Assembly (NCBI GenBank): GCA_907163375.1
Contig: CAJQUW010014754.1
Location: 62,001 to 126,000, forward strand
DNA: 64,000 bases
Direction: 5' to 3'
DNA from: Prostheceraeus crozeri
Taxonomy: Eukaryota > Platyhelminthes > Polycladida > Euryleptidae
Shown here: one piece after another, positions 43,976 through 55,439 of the stretch
Layout of the letters: each line of letters opens with the position of its first letter
How positions within the stretch are numbered: the stretch's first letter is position 1
Notes under the pieces: model-generated
The model's input: only the letters and a program-made list of their open reading frames with translations
The model's database searches: none
Told to the model about the DNA's origin: nothing
Position numbers and translations under genes: made by a program

Positions 43976-44939
43976 TACTTGAACAACTGATCGTCCGTCA
44001 ACTGAACGATCATTTGAGCTACTGCCACGCTTTCAATTGGCTCACCCTCCTAATCATTCCACGGAAACTGCTGCTTACATTTAGTCAAACACTTCCTGAA
44101 TTTAGTACAAAATGTCTTCATTTTGCTTTTTGTACTAGTACTTCGGACATTATATCTCTGAATAATTTGATATGTGTTTTCATCTCGCAGATGTTCTTTG
44201 GAACACTTTCTTTTTACTGATTATAATTCAGTATTATAGAGGTGCCTCCCTTTTCAGCATTCGCAATGTATGGCTCTTCCGAACTTTGCTTTCATAGTTA
44301 CTGTTTTATCTCTAAATTAACTGGAGGTCTCTCGAACGTTTCAAACTTAGTATCCTTTAATATTACAGTATATCCCTGTACACTAGCATTGCTGCATGTT
44401 TAACTGCAATTTACCATTGGTTGTCTAAGAACAGACATAATACGACGAATGATTTGCAATCGAATTCATTATGAAAAGTGTTCAAATAATCCTGAAAATA
44501 ACTACTTTAACTTTGAATCCCCCTTTGAACTGCAATGGGGACCAAAATTGCTCCAAATTATGCTGATTTGACATTCAATATTTGGAGGAAAGAATGTATA
44601 CATCAACTAATGAAATGTTCAGCCACCGATCACGATTTATTTTGCAATTTATGGCTGAGAGACCTCGACGATTGCTTTGTAATTTGGCAATGACCTTTCA
44701 GTAATATAGAAAATTATTGGATTATTTTAAATAATTTGGACGATTAGATCAAATTTACTTGCGAAAGTGGTACATGAAATCAGAATTTCTCGGATGTCAC
44801 TGTGTATAAGGACGATGATGATGTAGTCCACAGAGACGTTTTTCATTGTTCATTCATGTGCATTGCAACGTCTCATATCATCAGTGATAATCAAATCCAT
44901 TCAACTTTGTTGACAAAAATTCTCATCAGTGACGGCATC
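43976..44939. other. No gene recognised
   Basis: AT-rich sequence between the Tigger end and a LINE tail. A 68-residue reading at 44014-44220 shows no features. Confidence 0.3.
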
Positions 44940-45350
44940 GTTACTTACTTACCTACTGTCCGGTTTTGAGTCCTTGTTTCCTCAGGATTGGGGGTTGGAC
45001 TATATGTCGTGTCGATTCCGATGTGGGCGGATTGCGCTTCTCCACGCAACACGGTCTTGTGCAGTGCGACGGTCGAGTTGCAGATCTCGCAGATCCTTCT
45101 CCACGTTGTGGATCCACTTCTTTCTCTGGCCACCACGAATATTCGGACCAGGTACCTCCAGAGATAGAGCTCTTTTTGGCCAACTTGAGTCAGGCATCCG
45201 TTCCAAGTGCCCGAACCATCTCAATCGGTTTGCTCGCAACACACTGGGCAAGTCTGTGATTCCCAAAGCTTTTCGTAGTCCTTCCATTGATCTACGTTCG
45301 CAGAGCTTGGCGGCACACACCCATCTGATCATCGTTCTATAATCTCATCA
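44940..45350 (-). pseudogene. LINE 3' fragment (C-terminal domain)
   Basis: A 110-residue reading on the minus strand: MIRWVCAAKLCERRSMEGL, LRANRLRWFGHLERMPDSSW, GPNIRGGQRKKWIHNVEKDL, AQDRVAWRSAI. This is the C-terminal domain shared with the PHD-finger LINE type. It ends in a TAAG-type tail (44940-44952), facing the tail of the LINE at 43400-43430. Strongly 5'-truncated. Confidence 0.82.
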
Positions 45351-45990
45351 TTTGTAAATAATCACCTGTTGTAAACTGCCTTTTGGGTCTTCTTTTATAG
45401 AAGTATGCCGCTTGAATTTCTAAATTTTGAGAGATCCTTTAAATGTTAAGTTCTGTTAAGTTGTGTAGTCATTTAATGAAGCGCATTTATCATTCAGAAA
45501 TAACCATTTTATGACCGATTGTTTCGATGTGCTGTATTTATTTGACGTTGAAAGTTAAAGTGCAGTTCTATTCGACTGGAAAGCGACAGTTGTGTCTCAA
45601 ACGATTATACACCTTTAACGACTTAATGAGTGACTTTTATGGCCCTCTTCACTTCGCTTCATTAACTCGTTATTGAATTAACTGAATTGATCAGCTGTAC
45701 CACTTTCAACCTTAAATTCATGATATCAAGCATATGATTCCATTGTACTTTTAAACGTCTTCCTAAGCATCAAACTTTATACCTACACTAAAATGAGCGA
45801 TGGAAGACTGTTCTATCTTAATGTATATTCATCAGACATACGTCATAGACTCATAGTAGCTTAAAGGGGAATTATGGCAATTTTACAAGTTAATCTAAAA
45901 ATACGTGATTTGGTTCTGATATCCGGAAATCGAAAATCTGAGGTCGTACAGACGGGATCTGTCAGACGGGACAGCTGGGAGATCTGTCAT
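45351..45990. other. No gene recognised
   Basis: AT-rich spacer upstream of the P2X7-like gene. No element ends were found. Confidence 0.3.
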
Positions 45991-46020
45991 TTTCCATCGA
46001 TGAGGCTATTGTATTCTATC

Positions 46021-46085
46021 AGCCAATCAGCGGTGGAATAGCACCTGACGTCAGAGAGCCGGGAAGCGAGCATTCAACCCGGCTA
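46021..46085 (+). promoter_or_regulatory. Candidate promoter: CCAAT box and CRE
   Basis: CCAATCAG at 46023-46030 and a perfect cAMP-response element TGACGTCA at 46046-46053 lie 33-63 bases before the first ATG of the P2X7-like gene. CCAAT plus CRE close to the start is common in TATA-less promoters. No TATA box is seen. The function is inferred from position. Confidence 0.45.
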
Positions 46086-46638
46086 ATGTACGTCTTGTCA
46101 GTAATGAGCGACAACGAGCTTGAAGTTATTGAAAATGCGGAAATTGAGCCATCTCAATACACAAAGTCTTATCTGTTTGAGCCGATCAGACCGCGACCTT
46201 TGGCAACGAATAAACCAAAGAGTCCCACAATTGAACGAAATGAAGAACGTCCTTGTCAATGCTGCAAAGGTACGCCTGCAGTCCGCCTGACTTCCTACTC
46301 CGCTGTCTGCTGTCAATGGAGTTCCCTTATAAAACGAAAAATGGACTTGACGTGTTGTTGTATAACTGATACCTCGACTTTTCGTGTTGTCTGCTTGAAC
46401 GAAGATGTCTTGAGAGTAACTTTTCAACGAGTTTTATCAATCCGGAAGAAAATAAGAAAGCCGCTACGAGAGGAATTCACTAATAGTGCTCGCCGATGGA
46501 TTGCCTACTCCCAATTTGTGTTTTGGATATCTAATGGCCCTATAGGCGAAGAAGTTTGGAAACTTCTACCTAGCCGTGTCTATGACGTCATACGAAATGA
46601 GTTCCCATCTGTTGATGGTACTTCCACCGAGTTTGAAC

Positions 46639-47385
46639 CAGGGATGCGGAATCCCATCATTTTGACAGGACTCCGACTCCGACTCCGACTATGGGTGGCA
46701 AGTATATAAAGCCTAGTTTTTTAAAACAAAAACTGGTGACCTACATTACAGATCATTATAGGCTTACCTGAACCTATATTTAGTGATCATGGCTGTATCA
46801 ATTATCAATCACTTTCGATGTAAATTTATCAAATGTCGCTTTAAGTTGGATGCATGCGACTCGGCTCCTCCCATCTTGTTGATGTGTGCTTCACACTGTT
46901 TTTCTCCAGACTCCACCATACAAGGAAAATCCCCATCCTTCTTCAAAAAATATGAGTACACTTTCGATTTTAATATGCGCTTTGGTGGAGCCATCACACA
47001 AGATTAACGTTTGGGTAGGAGGTAATGTTCCCAAACAAACTAATATTTTCATTTTTGTCTCTGATGTGACCTTTGGTGCGTAGGTGTGATCGAGGCTAGG
47101 AAGGCTTGTCTTCTCTGTTAAATCACCGAGTGAAAAGACAATCCTTTTTTCACTATCACAGTTCATTCCCTTAACTATTACAAGCTTTGCATGCAGCATC
47201 TCTGTACTTTTCTTTGACGGAGAAAGTTGACATCAAGACAGTGACAGCTATGTACGAGGATAAATAATTTGTTTGTATTATATTCCGGGTCTAGTTATAG
47301 GCCGGAGTCCGGAGTCCTATAATTTGATAGGATCCCGACTCCAGCAAAAATGATAGGACTCCGGGACTCCGACTCTTCATCCCTG
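46639..47385 (-). mobile_element. hAT deletion derivative, 747 bp, inside the P2X7-like gene
   Basis: The ends are CAGGGATG (46639) and its reverse complement CATCCCTG (47385). The target duplication GTTTGAAC is perfect at 8 bp (46631-46638 and 47386-47393). Both ends have GGACTCCGACTCC-type subterminal words. A BED-finger reading on the minus strand (46809-46997) is what is left of the transposase. Confidence 0.93.
46809..46997 (-). pseudogene. hAT transposase N-terminal BED zinc finger
   Basis: 62 residues: SKVYSYFLKKDGDFPCMV then SHASNLKRHLINLHRK. This is the BED pattern with aromatic residues ahead of the first cysteine and a closing HxxxxH. BED fingers bind the element ends in hAT transposases. 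The first metal-binding pair is imperfect (FPCMVESGEKQC). The catalytic part is absent. Confidence 0.7.
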
Positions 47386-47461
47386 GTTTGAACCTTATGA
47401 CATCGACTGCATTTTGATCGACCAAGCAGTAATTTTTTTTCAAAATCCCTACGTGTTCTGA

Positions 47462-48309
47462 CACCGTGAGTGACTTTTTGAGAAAACGGAATTAACTCTT
47501 TTAATGCATATATTGCCAGTAGGCCAATGCTATCGGTTTACTAATACGCAGCTACAATAGCGGTACTCGTTAGTACTCAATTCTAAGATGATATTTTTGA
47601 ATCACATGTACAACTTATAGGTCTAGCCTTAAATGCAAACGGCTTACAAACGAGTTTTTTCACTTGCAGACATAAACTACAGCTGCAAATAAGTCTAGTA
47701 CGTGCACAATGTGTAGGCTATATCCATAATCGCAGCTTTTCATCAATGAAAGTGAACAATTTTCAATAGGATTCACTGAGGTAAACTATGACTAATCCCA
47801 GTAGGCTCAGTAGGTGCACGCCTTCATGTAATAATAAGCCTCTATAGCTAACATTGCACATTGCATACTCACGCACAATTTTAATGTTCTCTCTTATCTG
47901 CATGGATAGACGAGTCTTGTCATTCTATCTTCGCATTACTGCTTTATTAACGACAGGCAATAACGAATCCCATGATTCAAAATCCAGAGAAAATGCCCAT
48001 ATCTCAGGATGCTAGCTATCCCTATCTTATTGACGTGGTCACGTACAAGTGCTGGCTGACTCGATTGCATTGTTGCCGGTGACTATTGTCTGTGACGTTG
48101 CATTGTGTTCGAGATCTATGTCATTATCGCAGTATGCGGTATGGCATGTGACTGACTATGTCTGTGTTGCTGAACTGAATACTTAACACACTAGCACTAT
48201 CACTAAGCCTATTAACTACACACCCCATAGTCTTAAGGCTTAATAACTACACACATCACTTATCATCATTCCTTAATCATGGACTAATTATTATATTAAT
48301 TTTTTTTTG
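47462..48309. other. No gene recognised
   Basis: Sequence after the P2X7-like gene. No open readings of note and no element ends. Confidence 0.3.
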
Positions 48310-51203
48310 GTACACGATTTCTACATCTGTCGGTCTACAACCCAGGATCTCGGAATCCTACCAGGATTCAGGGAGATCGAGAGTGCGTCTGAGGATATAG
48401 GCACTGCCCAACAGAGCAGCTTTCTGTAACTGAGGTATATGATGAAGTCCGGGTACTTCTCAAGTATTTTGCGAGATTCTGAGTGTGAGCACCCAATGCC
48501 CCAATGACAACAGGGATCACTTTCACCTTGATCTTCCACAACTTTTGGATTTCCAGTTTTAGGTCTAGGTACTTTGCGATCTTCTCTCTTTGTTCGTTAT
48601 ATTTCTGTCTTCTGGTACCGAGATGTCAATTATGCATCCTCTTTTCTTCACCTTATCTATTATTACGATGTTAGGTCTTCGTGCTGTGATTTTCTTGTCC
48701 GTTCGAATTTCAAAGTCCCACAAGATCTTCACCGAATTATTTTCTGTTACTGGCAAGGGCATACGCTGCCATGGCTCTCGTAGTACGCTTAGATCACAGC
48801 ACATGCTGATGTCTCTGTGAATGATTCTTGCCACCTCATTGTGCCGCTTCAGGTATTCACTCCCTGCTAGTTTTGAACATCCCGTGAGGATGTGAGAGAC
48901 TGTTTCATCTGAGGACTTGAACATTCTGCACTTTGGATCTACACTTGTTTTCAGGATATATGTTGCGTGGGCTTTGGTGTTCAGTGCTTGATCTTGAGCA
49001 GCAGTGAGCAACGCTTCTGTCTCAATCTTGAGATTCACCGTTCTTAGCCAGCTGTAACATGCCTTCTTTGATGTAATTTCATCCATCTGTCTTGTATATT
49101 GCCCATGTAGTGCTTTGTTTTTCCAACCTTGATATCGATCTTCTACTGTCTTCTTCTTCCAGTCTTCGAGGGTCTCTTGCCGTTGCCTATATAAGTCACC
49201 AGCTCTTGCCACCGCCAGCAGTGGGTCGTTGTTGCTGCCTTGTATATGCTCTGTAAGGCTTCGGTTCTCCTGTTCTATGACTTCGGTCAAGTTTTTCAGA
49301 CCTCTTCCTCCCCGATCCCGCGGTAAGTAGAGGCGGTCCACGTCTGCTCTTGGATGCAACCCTCCGTATATATTTAATATCTTTCTTGTCTTTCGATTCA
49401 GTTCATCTAATTCTTGTTGCTTCCATTTCACCACTCCGCCAGTGTAACTTATTACAGGTACAGCGAATGTATTTATAGCTTCGATTTTGTTTCTTGAGTA
49501 CAGTTTCGATTTCATCACTTAAGTCTTTTCTTATATTCAGCTGTTGTCTTTGCATCGTTATCGAGGTTGATATGCTGTTGAGGAATTCCCAGGTACTTGT
49601 ATCCTTCATCGCTTACGTCATGTATACGAATCCCTTCTACTTCGAATCCATCTGTGTGCACGATCCGACCACGACAGATGACGAGCCTTGCGCATTTATC
49701 GATGCCAAATTCCATGCTTATATCATTGCTAAAAGTTCTGACTACGTTGATGAGGCAATTTATATCATTTTCTGTTTTTCCGCATAATTTCAGGTCGTCC
49801 ATGTAGAGGAGATGGTTGACCTGGTATCCACTTGTTAACTTGTATGAATTCTTTACTTGACTAAGGACATCACTGAGTGGGTTCATCGCTAGGCAGAAGA
49901 GCAATGGTGACAGTGAGTCTCCTTGGAATATGCCTCTCTTTACTTGAATTGTTCCAATTTCCTCTTTCTCTTGTGTTACCATAGTACTCCAGATTTTCAT
50001 CGATGCTGCGATTACTTCTTGTATGCGTTTGTTCCCCTCCAAGCACTTCTTTATCCATGGATGCGGGATAGAATCGAATGCCTTGCGATAATCAATCCAT
50101 GCCATTGATATGTTTTTCTTTCGCTTTTTGCTTTCGCATGTTATTGTTCGGTCTATCGCGAGTTGCTCTTTGGTTCCTGTGCAATTGGGTCGTCATCCTT
50201 TCTGCTCTTGGTGCATTATTCTGTTTGCTTTGATGTGCTGGTTTATCTTGCTTGCTATAATTCCACTGAATAGTTTCCACATTGTTGGCAGGCATGTAAT
50301 TGGTCTGTAATTGTCAGGGCTAGTTGGCTTGCTTTCATCTTTCTCTATCAGTACAGTCTTGCCTGTGACTAGCCATTCTGGTATCATTCTGGTAGCAAGT
50401 CTTGTACGTAGTTTCTTCAGTTTCTTAACTCAGAATGCCTGTATCTTGTCATGCCCTGGTGCCTTTCAGTTTGCCATACTTGCAAGTTTGTATTGTAGGT
50501 CTTCATTTGATATTGTGATGTCGTCTTGGTTAATCGTACTGTCATATCTACTTTCGACTTCTGGTAACCACTCTGCTTCTGGGTTGTAACTTACGTCGGA
50601 TTCCCAGATATCTTTCCAGTACTTCATTACTTCGTCTTTGTCTGGGGTTTTTTATTCACATGCTGTTTCTTGGCCTCTTAACTTTCTGTACACTTTCTTT
50701 GAGTTTTCACGGAATAGCTCATTTATCTTGAATTGCTCACTTCTGTCTTCGTATCTCTTTAGTCTGTGGCTAATGGCTATTAATCGCTGCTTTGCGTCTT
50801 CATACACCTCTTCTTTAGTTCTATTGTTCATGTTGTACTTTCGAATCATGTAAGGAGGAAACCTTCCGTTAGAGTCAATGAACGACTTCAGTTGGCTAAC
50901 TTCTCTCCTCAGGACTTCAATTTGTTTCTGTAGTCGGCGCTTCCACGGTGGCGTTCCAGCTTGTCTTCCATTGTTCACATTTACGGTTTCTTCCGTAACT
51001 TTAGCAGCAGAGTATATCAATGCGTTCAACTCCGCTGCATTATTGGTCGGAATGCGCTCCCTCACATTGTCTACTTTTTCAATTATTTGTCTTGACTTCT
51101 CATCAACTTTTATCTCTTTTAGCAGTTGTTCTGCATCAGTTAGAGGTTGGTTTGAGCTTTCATTGTTCATATTCGTTTCTGAATCAGCCGGGCTGGACGG
51201 CAT
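48310..51203 (-). pseudogene. R2-class RLE-type LINE, nearly full length
   Basis: The N-terminal part (50652-51203) is helical and charged. Reverse transcriptase follows: YRPITCLPTMWKLFSGII, motif A MAWIDYRKAFDSIPHPWI, motif B FQGDSLSPLLFCLAM, motif C LLYMDDLKLCG. The C-terminal part (48565-49518) has a CCHC-type knuckle (CRMF...HILTGC; the second Cys is Phe here) and a restriction-like endonuclease, RRPNIVIIDK...IIDISVPED, where relatives have RPD. In-frame stops: 50652-50654 (TAA), 50466-50468 and 50430-50432 (TGA, both at Trp-like sites) and 50193-50195 (TGA). A frame change lies at about 49515 and another near 48560, after which the tail runs to about 48320. The losses of Cys and Asp fit decay. 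Confidence 0.85.
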
Positions 51204-51299
51204 GCTGTTGTTATATGCACTATTGTCTTCATTGGCTCCAAGGTTATATATGATATTAGAATATAGTTATTAAGGTTCTAATCCACTTTAATGACCTCC

Positions 51300-51434
51300 A
51301 TGTAGCTGGATTACAGGTGCTTGCCAAACACCCGGTCGAAAGAATTATTAATAAGGTTGACTGCGCAAGGAGTCGAACCTGGGCCATCCAGACCACAGGC
51401 AGACACTTAAACCACTGTGCCACTCGCTCGCCCT
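51300..51434 (-). repeat. tRNA-derived SINE
   Basis: On the minus strand the A box TGGCACAGTGG (51412-51422) and the perfect B box GGTTCGACTCC (51369-51379) lie about 32 bases apart. The would-be acceptor stem (GGGCGAG) has no good partner, so this is a SINE head and not a working tRNA gene. A tRNA-unrelated body follows to about 51300 or beyond. It lies just upstream of the R2-class LINE start. Confidence 0.8.
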
Positions 51435-51560
51435 AATATTTAATTAATTCTATCTAATTTATTAATTATTTAATTAATTGATTTTTTATAATTAATCAAT
51501 ATTATTGATATTATTTCACTAATATTAATAATTTATACTGTTAGACTAATTATTATTCCT
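51435..51560. repeat. Low-complexity TTAATTAATT tract
   Basis: Almost pure A/T made of TTAAT and ATTAAT words. Confidence 0.85.
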
Positions 51561-52717
51561 TACTGATAGACTTATTACGTGATAAGGTTCAGTTTCATGA
51601 TAATTTACTGAATGAATTATCAGAAAATTTTATCACATTGATTACAGCACACAAAAAAATCTGAAGATGTCTTTCATGAATGGCAGGACAGGAAGCATAG
51701 ATTAGGTATATTAGGTAGATTAGCAATTCAACCATTTATTAAATTCCCAATGTGTATATGCAGTTTTGATTTCATTAAATGAACATGAGTCGAGACCCAG
51801 CACCACGTGTGAGATATGCAAATTTCTGCACTTTTGGAGACATTAACACTGATCATGATAGCAATACAGAATGAAAAACAGTATTCCACAAATTCTCTAT
51901 GTCATGTCAATTTGGAGAGGCAGCATAGCTTGTCAAATAAGTAATTAGATAAGTTACCATTACTGAAAGCTCAGCTTTTAGTCAGCTTTTTTCTTAAGCG
52001 TGATCATATCACAAACTGCCACTGAAAGAGCAAAACATCATCATCAGCTTTAAAAAAGATATTAATGGGTCCACATTACTATTCAGATTCAAGAAATGAC
52101 GCCTTGTGAATCATAAAATCATGCCGTTGAAAATTGAAAAAAAACATGAAATCTCAGCTGAGAAGCACAATAAGATCTTAACTTTTCCTTGAAGACTTGC
52201 AGGAACTTGCATTGTAATGTGGGTCATGAAATTTCCTAGATCATCAGCTTAACTTCCGCTTAATTGAGATGCTTGTTAGGGAATACTTATTCCTTTTGAT
52301 ATCCAACTTGTTTCAGGCTGCTTATAAAGGGCAGCGTGAAATTATAAAAATCGCAAAAATTTAGCTTTTTAAAAACTGCTCAAATAATTTTTGGCCCACA
52401 GGAACGTAATCTCCGTAAAAAACTGAATCTTTTCACACAAAACATTTCACTGTATACAGACACTTTTTTGAGTCGACACTGTACCTATATATACTTACTT
52501 TATGACAGGAAGTATTTATTAAGGAAGATGCATAAATTTAGTAATAAGCAGGAACTATATAAAAGTGGAAGACAAGGAGATATAAAATTTCCATTTTGAT
52601 AGATGCACCTCCTTTTTTAATAATCAAGTTTCCATTCAAGTAGGGTGCTTCTCAACTTTCAAGAATGTGTTTTTAAAAAAACAAGAATGTTTTTTCATTT
52701 TACTGTCGCTCGATATA
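51561..52717. other. No gene recognised
   Basis: AT-rich intergenic sequence with stop codons in all frames. Confidence 0.35.
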
Positions 52718-54383
52718 CAGGGTGTCCGTAAATTCGCTTGACTTTTAAATTGAATATCTCCTTGAGAAAGCAACAAACTTTTTTATCACAAACCATGTTA
52801 TATTGCGCCTCATAAAAGGGAATTTACGAATCTAACAATAAGAAGTCAATATTTGATGATTAAAATGTTCAAATCAAGTGTTCGAAATGATTGCCATCGC
52901 AATCAATCACTGCAGTCAATCGCCGAATAATGTCGAAAACACCAGCAGCAAGTTCTTCGCGTGTGACTGAATTGCAGAAATCAGTGATCTTCTCACTCAA
53001 CTGGTCCAGGCTTTGTGGCTTGCCATGATGGTATATCTTCGCTATTATCCATTCCCAGAACCAAAAGTCGAGAGGATTCAGATCACGTGAACGTGGAGGC
53101 CACTCTCAGTCACATCCTCGACTTATCACGCGATCACCAAATGCTTGGACGAGGAAGTTTCGTACCTTGTTGCAAAGTGGGGTAGGGCACCATCTTGCAT
53201 AAATGTACAGGAGGACAATTTCCGCTTTTGCGCAAGTTGACGCACATGTTCCTTAATTATCTGGTTATAGGAATTAGCTGTCACTGTGTTGGAGAAGAAA
53301 AAAGGGTCGTAATCCAAACTTAGCAGAGAATCCCATCCAGACATATAACTAAGGTGAATGAAGGGATTTTGAGATGCATGTTGATGGCTTTACATTTGAC
53401 CAGATGCTGCAACTGTGCGTATTAATGATCCCATGGAGTGAAAAATACGCCTCGTTATCATCGATTACATTCTGATTGTCAAGAAGCCATCTCACAACTC
53501 ACAGCGCTTTGGCTTATCGGCCGGCTCAATTGCCTGCACGATTTCTAATTCATGCCGAAGGATTTTATGGACACTAGTCTTTGAAATGGTACCAACCTCT
53601 TCAGCCACTTTGCGAAATGACGTGGCTCCTAGGATTGATTTTGAACTAGTCTCCTCCACGACGCGATTCACTGCTGCAATTGTCAAGTCATCCACTGTAG
53701 GACGGCCACTGCGAGGTTTATCATGAACGCTGCCAGTTTCTTCAAACTTTTTAGTGATATTTGTAATCGATATGTTGTTGCAAAAGGATCTTTATGAATC
53801 CTTCTTTGAGTCTTAAACCTTCAGCTGCTGCACTTCTATTGCATGCATAGAAGCACTGAACTATCTCTTTCCGAGTCTGAAGATCATTGTGATTAAGATA
53901 GGCAGAGATCGTACCACTTCACAGTGAGATCTCGAACATAGCATGAGGAAACTCCATGATACAGACTTAAACTATTGGTTGACACACACGTCTTCGTCAT
54001 TGGATAGCAAAAACATCACTTCATAGATATGGGACATGGCAATTCTATGCCATGAAGGCTGATTAATTTGACATTCTCAATTGAAGATGATGCGATATGA
54101 ATCAATCAATGATTAGGCATGTCGTCATGGCTGGTGATGAAAGTTTCATAGAATTGAATAGGGGAAAATTTTGAGCTGTCTCCTGACCAAGGTTAATTGA
54201 CATAATTGACAACACGGCTAATTGACTTTTAAGCAATTAAATAATCGAATATTCATTTTTTATTGCTAGATTCGTAAATTACCCTTTGTGTTGTGTAATA
54301 CAACATGGGTTGTGACGTAAAAGTTTATTGTTTTCTCATGTAGATATTCAATTTAAAAGTCAAGCGAATTTACGGACACCCTG
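52718..54383 (-). mobile_element. Tc1/mariner transposon with 42-bp near-perfect inverted repeats
   Basis: CAGGGTGTCCGTAAATTCGC and about 22 further bases from 52718 return in reverse at the right end (54342-54383) with no mismatch seen. TA target sites flank both sides (52716-52717 and 54384-54385). It holds one transposase gene on the minus strand. Confidence 0.93.
52880..53960 (-). pseudogene. Tc1/mariner-type transposase, broken
   Basis: In order on the minus strand: an N-terminal HTH region (ETRKEIVQCFYACNRSAAAE, about 53880), DDLTIAAVNRVVEETSSKSI and SFRKVAEEVGTISKTSVHKIL (53492-53690), the first catalytic region DDNEAYFSLHG (about 53455), CTFMQDGALPHFATR with the second Asp (about 53205), and PPRSRDLNPLDFWFWEW with the third Asp (about 53090). 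The C-terminus ends at about 52880. All three catalytic sites survive, but the frame changes several times and one or more stops occur (one just before PPRSRDL). It is related to the copy at 30261-31812 but clearly a different family. Confidence 0.82.
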
Positions 54384-54385
54384 TA

Positions 54386-55430
54386 TTTCATTCAAGAATA
54401 ATCGGGTTACCTTAGGTCCATTCAGGAATTTGTTTGCTTACATTCTACAGGATTCCTCTATCAGCCGACCACAGCGAACCATCCTGTCTAAAGTACGGCG
54501 TTCTACTTCTCAATAAGCGTGAATTTGCAGCTGTGACGTCATCGTGAATCCTTGACATGAATTTTCGTGCAAACTAACGAACAGATGCGTAGAAAATTGA
54601 CAGGAAATCGTCGTCGTGATTCAATGCGTTAGTATATTCAGAGATAAGATTCGTTTCTTAAATTAACCGAACTACACCTTTGAAGTTGATAACTAACTGT
54701 TATTAATAGTGTAATGCTGATGAATTACTTCCTGAGTGTCGACTTTCACTTTCTTTACTAATTAGTGAAGTTTTGATACGATAAATTGACATTGAACGCT
54801 TATTCAATTTATAAATGCGAATCGAGTCGATAGCAATTTTTAGAAATTGGAACTCATGCTTGAGCTGATTTGACTCTGTCGACTGCTTAGAAAGGAGACT
54901 TTCGAATTATTCTGATTATAATTTGTAAAATATTTAGTTTACATTTCCTTAATTTTGCAGAAGCTGTGCTCTTGCTTGTGAATACTTGCAACTTTCCACT
55001 ATGAACATTGCTCGACTCAAATGTGGTTTTCTTCGTGCTTGTTCGTGATGCTCTATTGAGGAGCAATGACACTTGTCAGTCAATCAAGTGTTGCAAGTGT
55101 TGACCGAAAGGATCATACGAAATAAATTAGTGGAAATTATGTCGAACATTGACGAAATCTGTGTCGTTTGAACTTACTCTGTGATGGAAGAATATCTTTT
55201 TAGTGGACAGACATGTCGATTGTCGTACAAATATTGAAGCGAAATACGCGGAAGCTGTACTTATTTTGATTTCTCATAGTGCTACCGCTCTGATCTGTAA
55301 CTCTGCAAGGAAGCCCATTAGACTTTGTGAGCCAATCCAAAAGTATCAACGTGAATATGATAAATTCATGAATTATATTTAAGCCATGTCTATATTCCTG
55401 ATATTAAATCAAAGGCTGAGCTCCGCCCTG
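54386..55430. other. No gene recognised
   Basis: AT-rich spacer. The short reading at 54328-54516 overlaps the transposon end and is not a gene. Confidence 0.3.
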
Positions 55431-55439
55431 AAGATGTCG

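Larger units (their letters stand above)
46086..47461 (+). pseudogene. P2X7-ballast-domain-like gene interrupted by an hAT element
   Basis: The reading starts at 46086 or, more likely, at 46104 (MSDNELEVIENAEI). It carries a cysteine cluster (PCQCCKG, AVCCQW, LTCCCIT), then FRVVCLNEDVLRVTFQRVL and RRWIAYSQFVFWISNGPIGE, closing with LLPSRVYDVIRNEFPS. This is the layout of the C-terminal zinc-binding ballast domain of P2X7 receptors, which in invertebrates occurs as many small stand-alone proteins. The frame is unbroken to the hAT at 46639. Past the element it resumes at 47393 with PYDIDCILIDQAVIFF and stops at TGA 47459-47461. Without the element it would be about 200 residues. No transmembrane part is seen, so it is not itself a channel. 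Confidence 0.75.

Noticed and set aside
51020-51273. Plus-strand 131- and 77-residue readings
   Set aside because: Antisense shadow of the R2-class LINE N-terminal region.
51340-51434. A functional tRNA gene
   Set aside because: A and B boxes are good but the acceptor arm does not pair and a SINE-type body follows.
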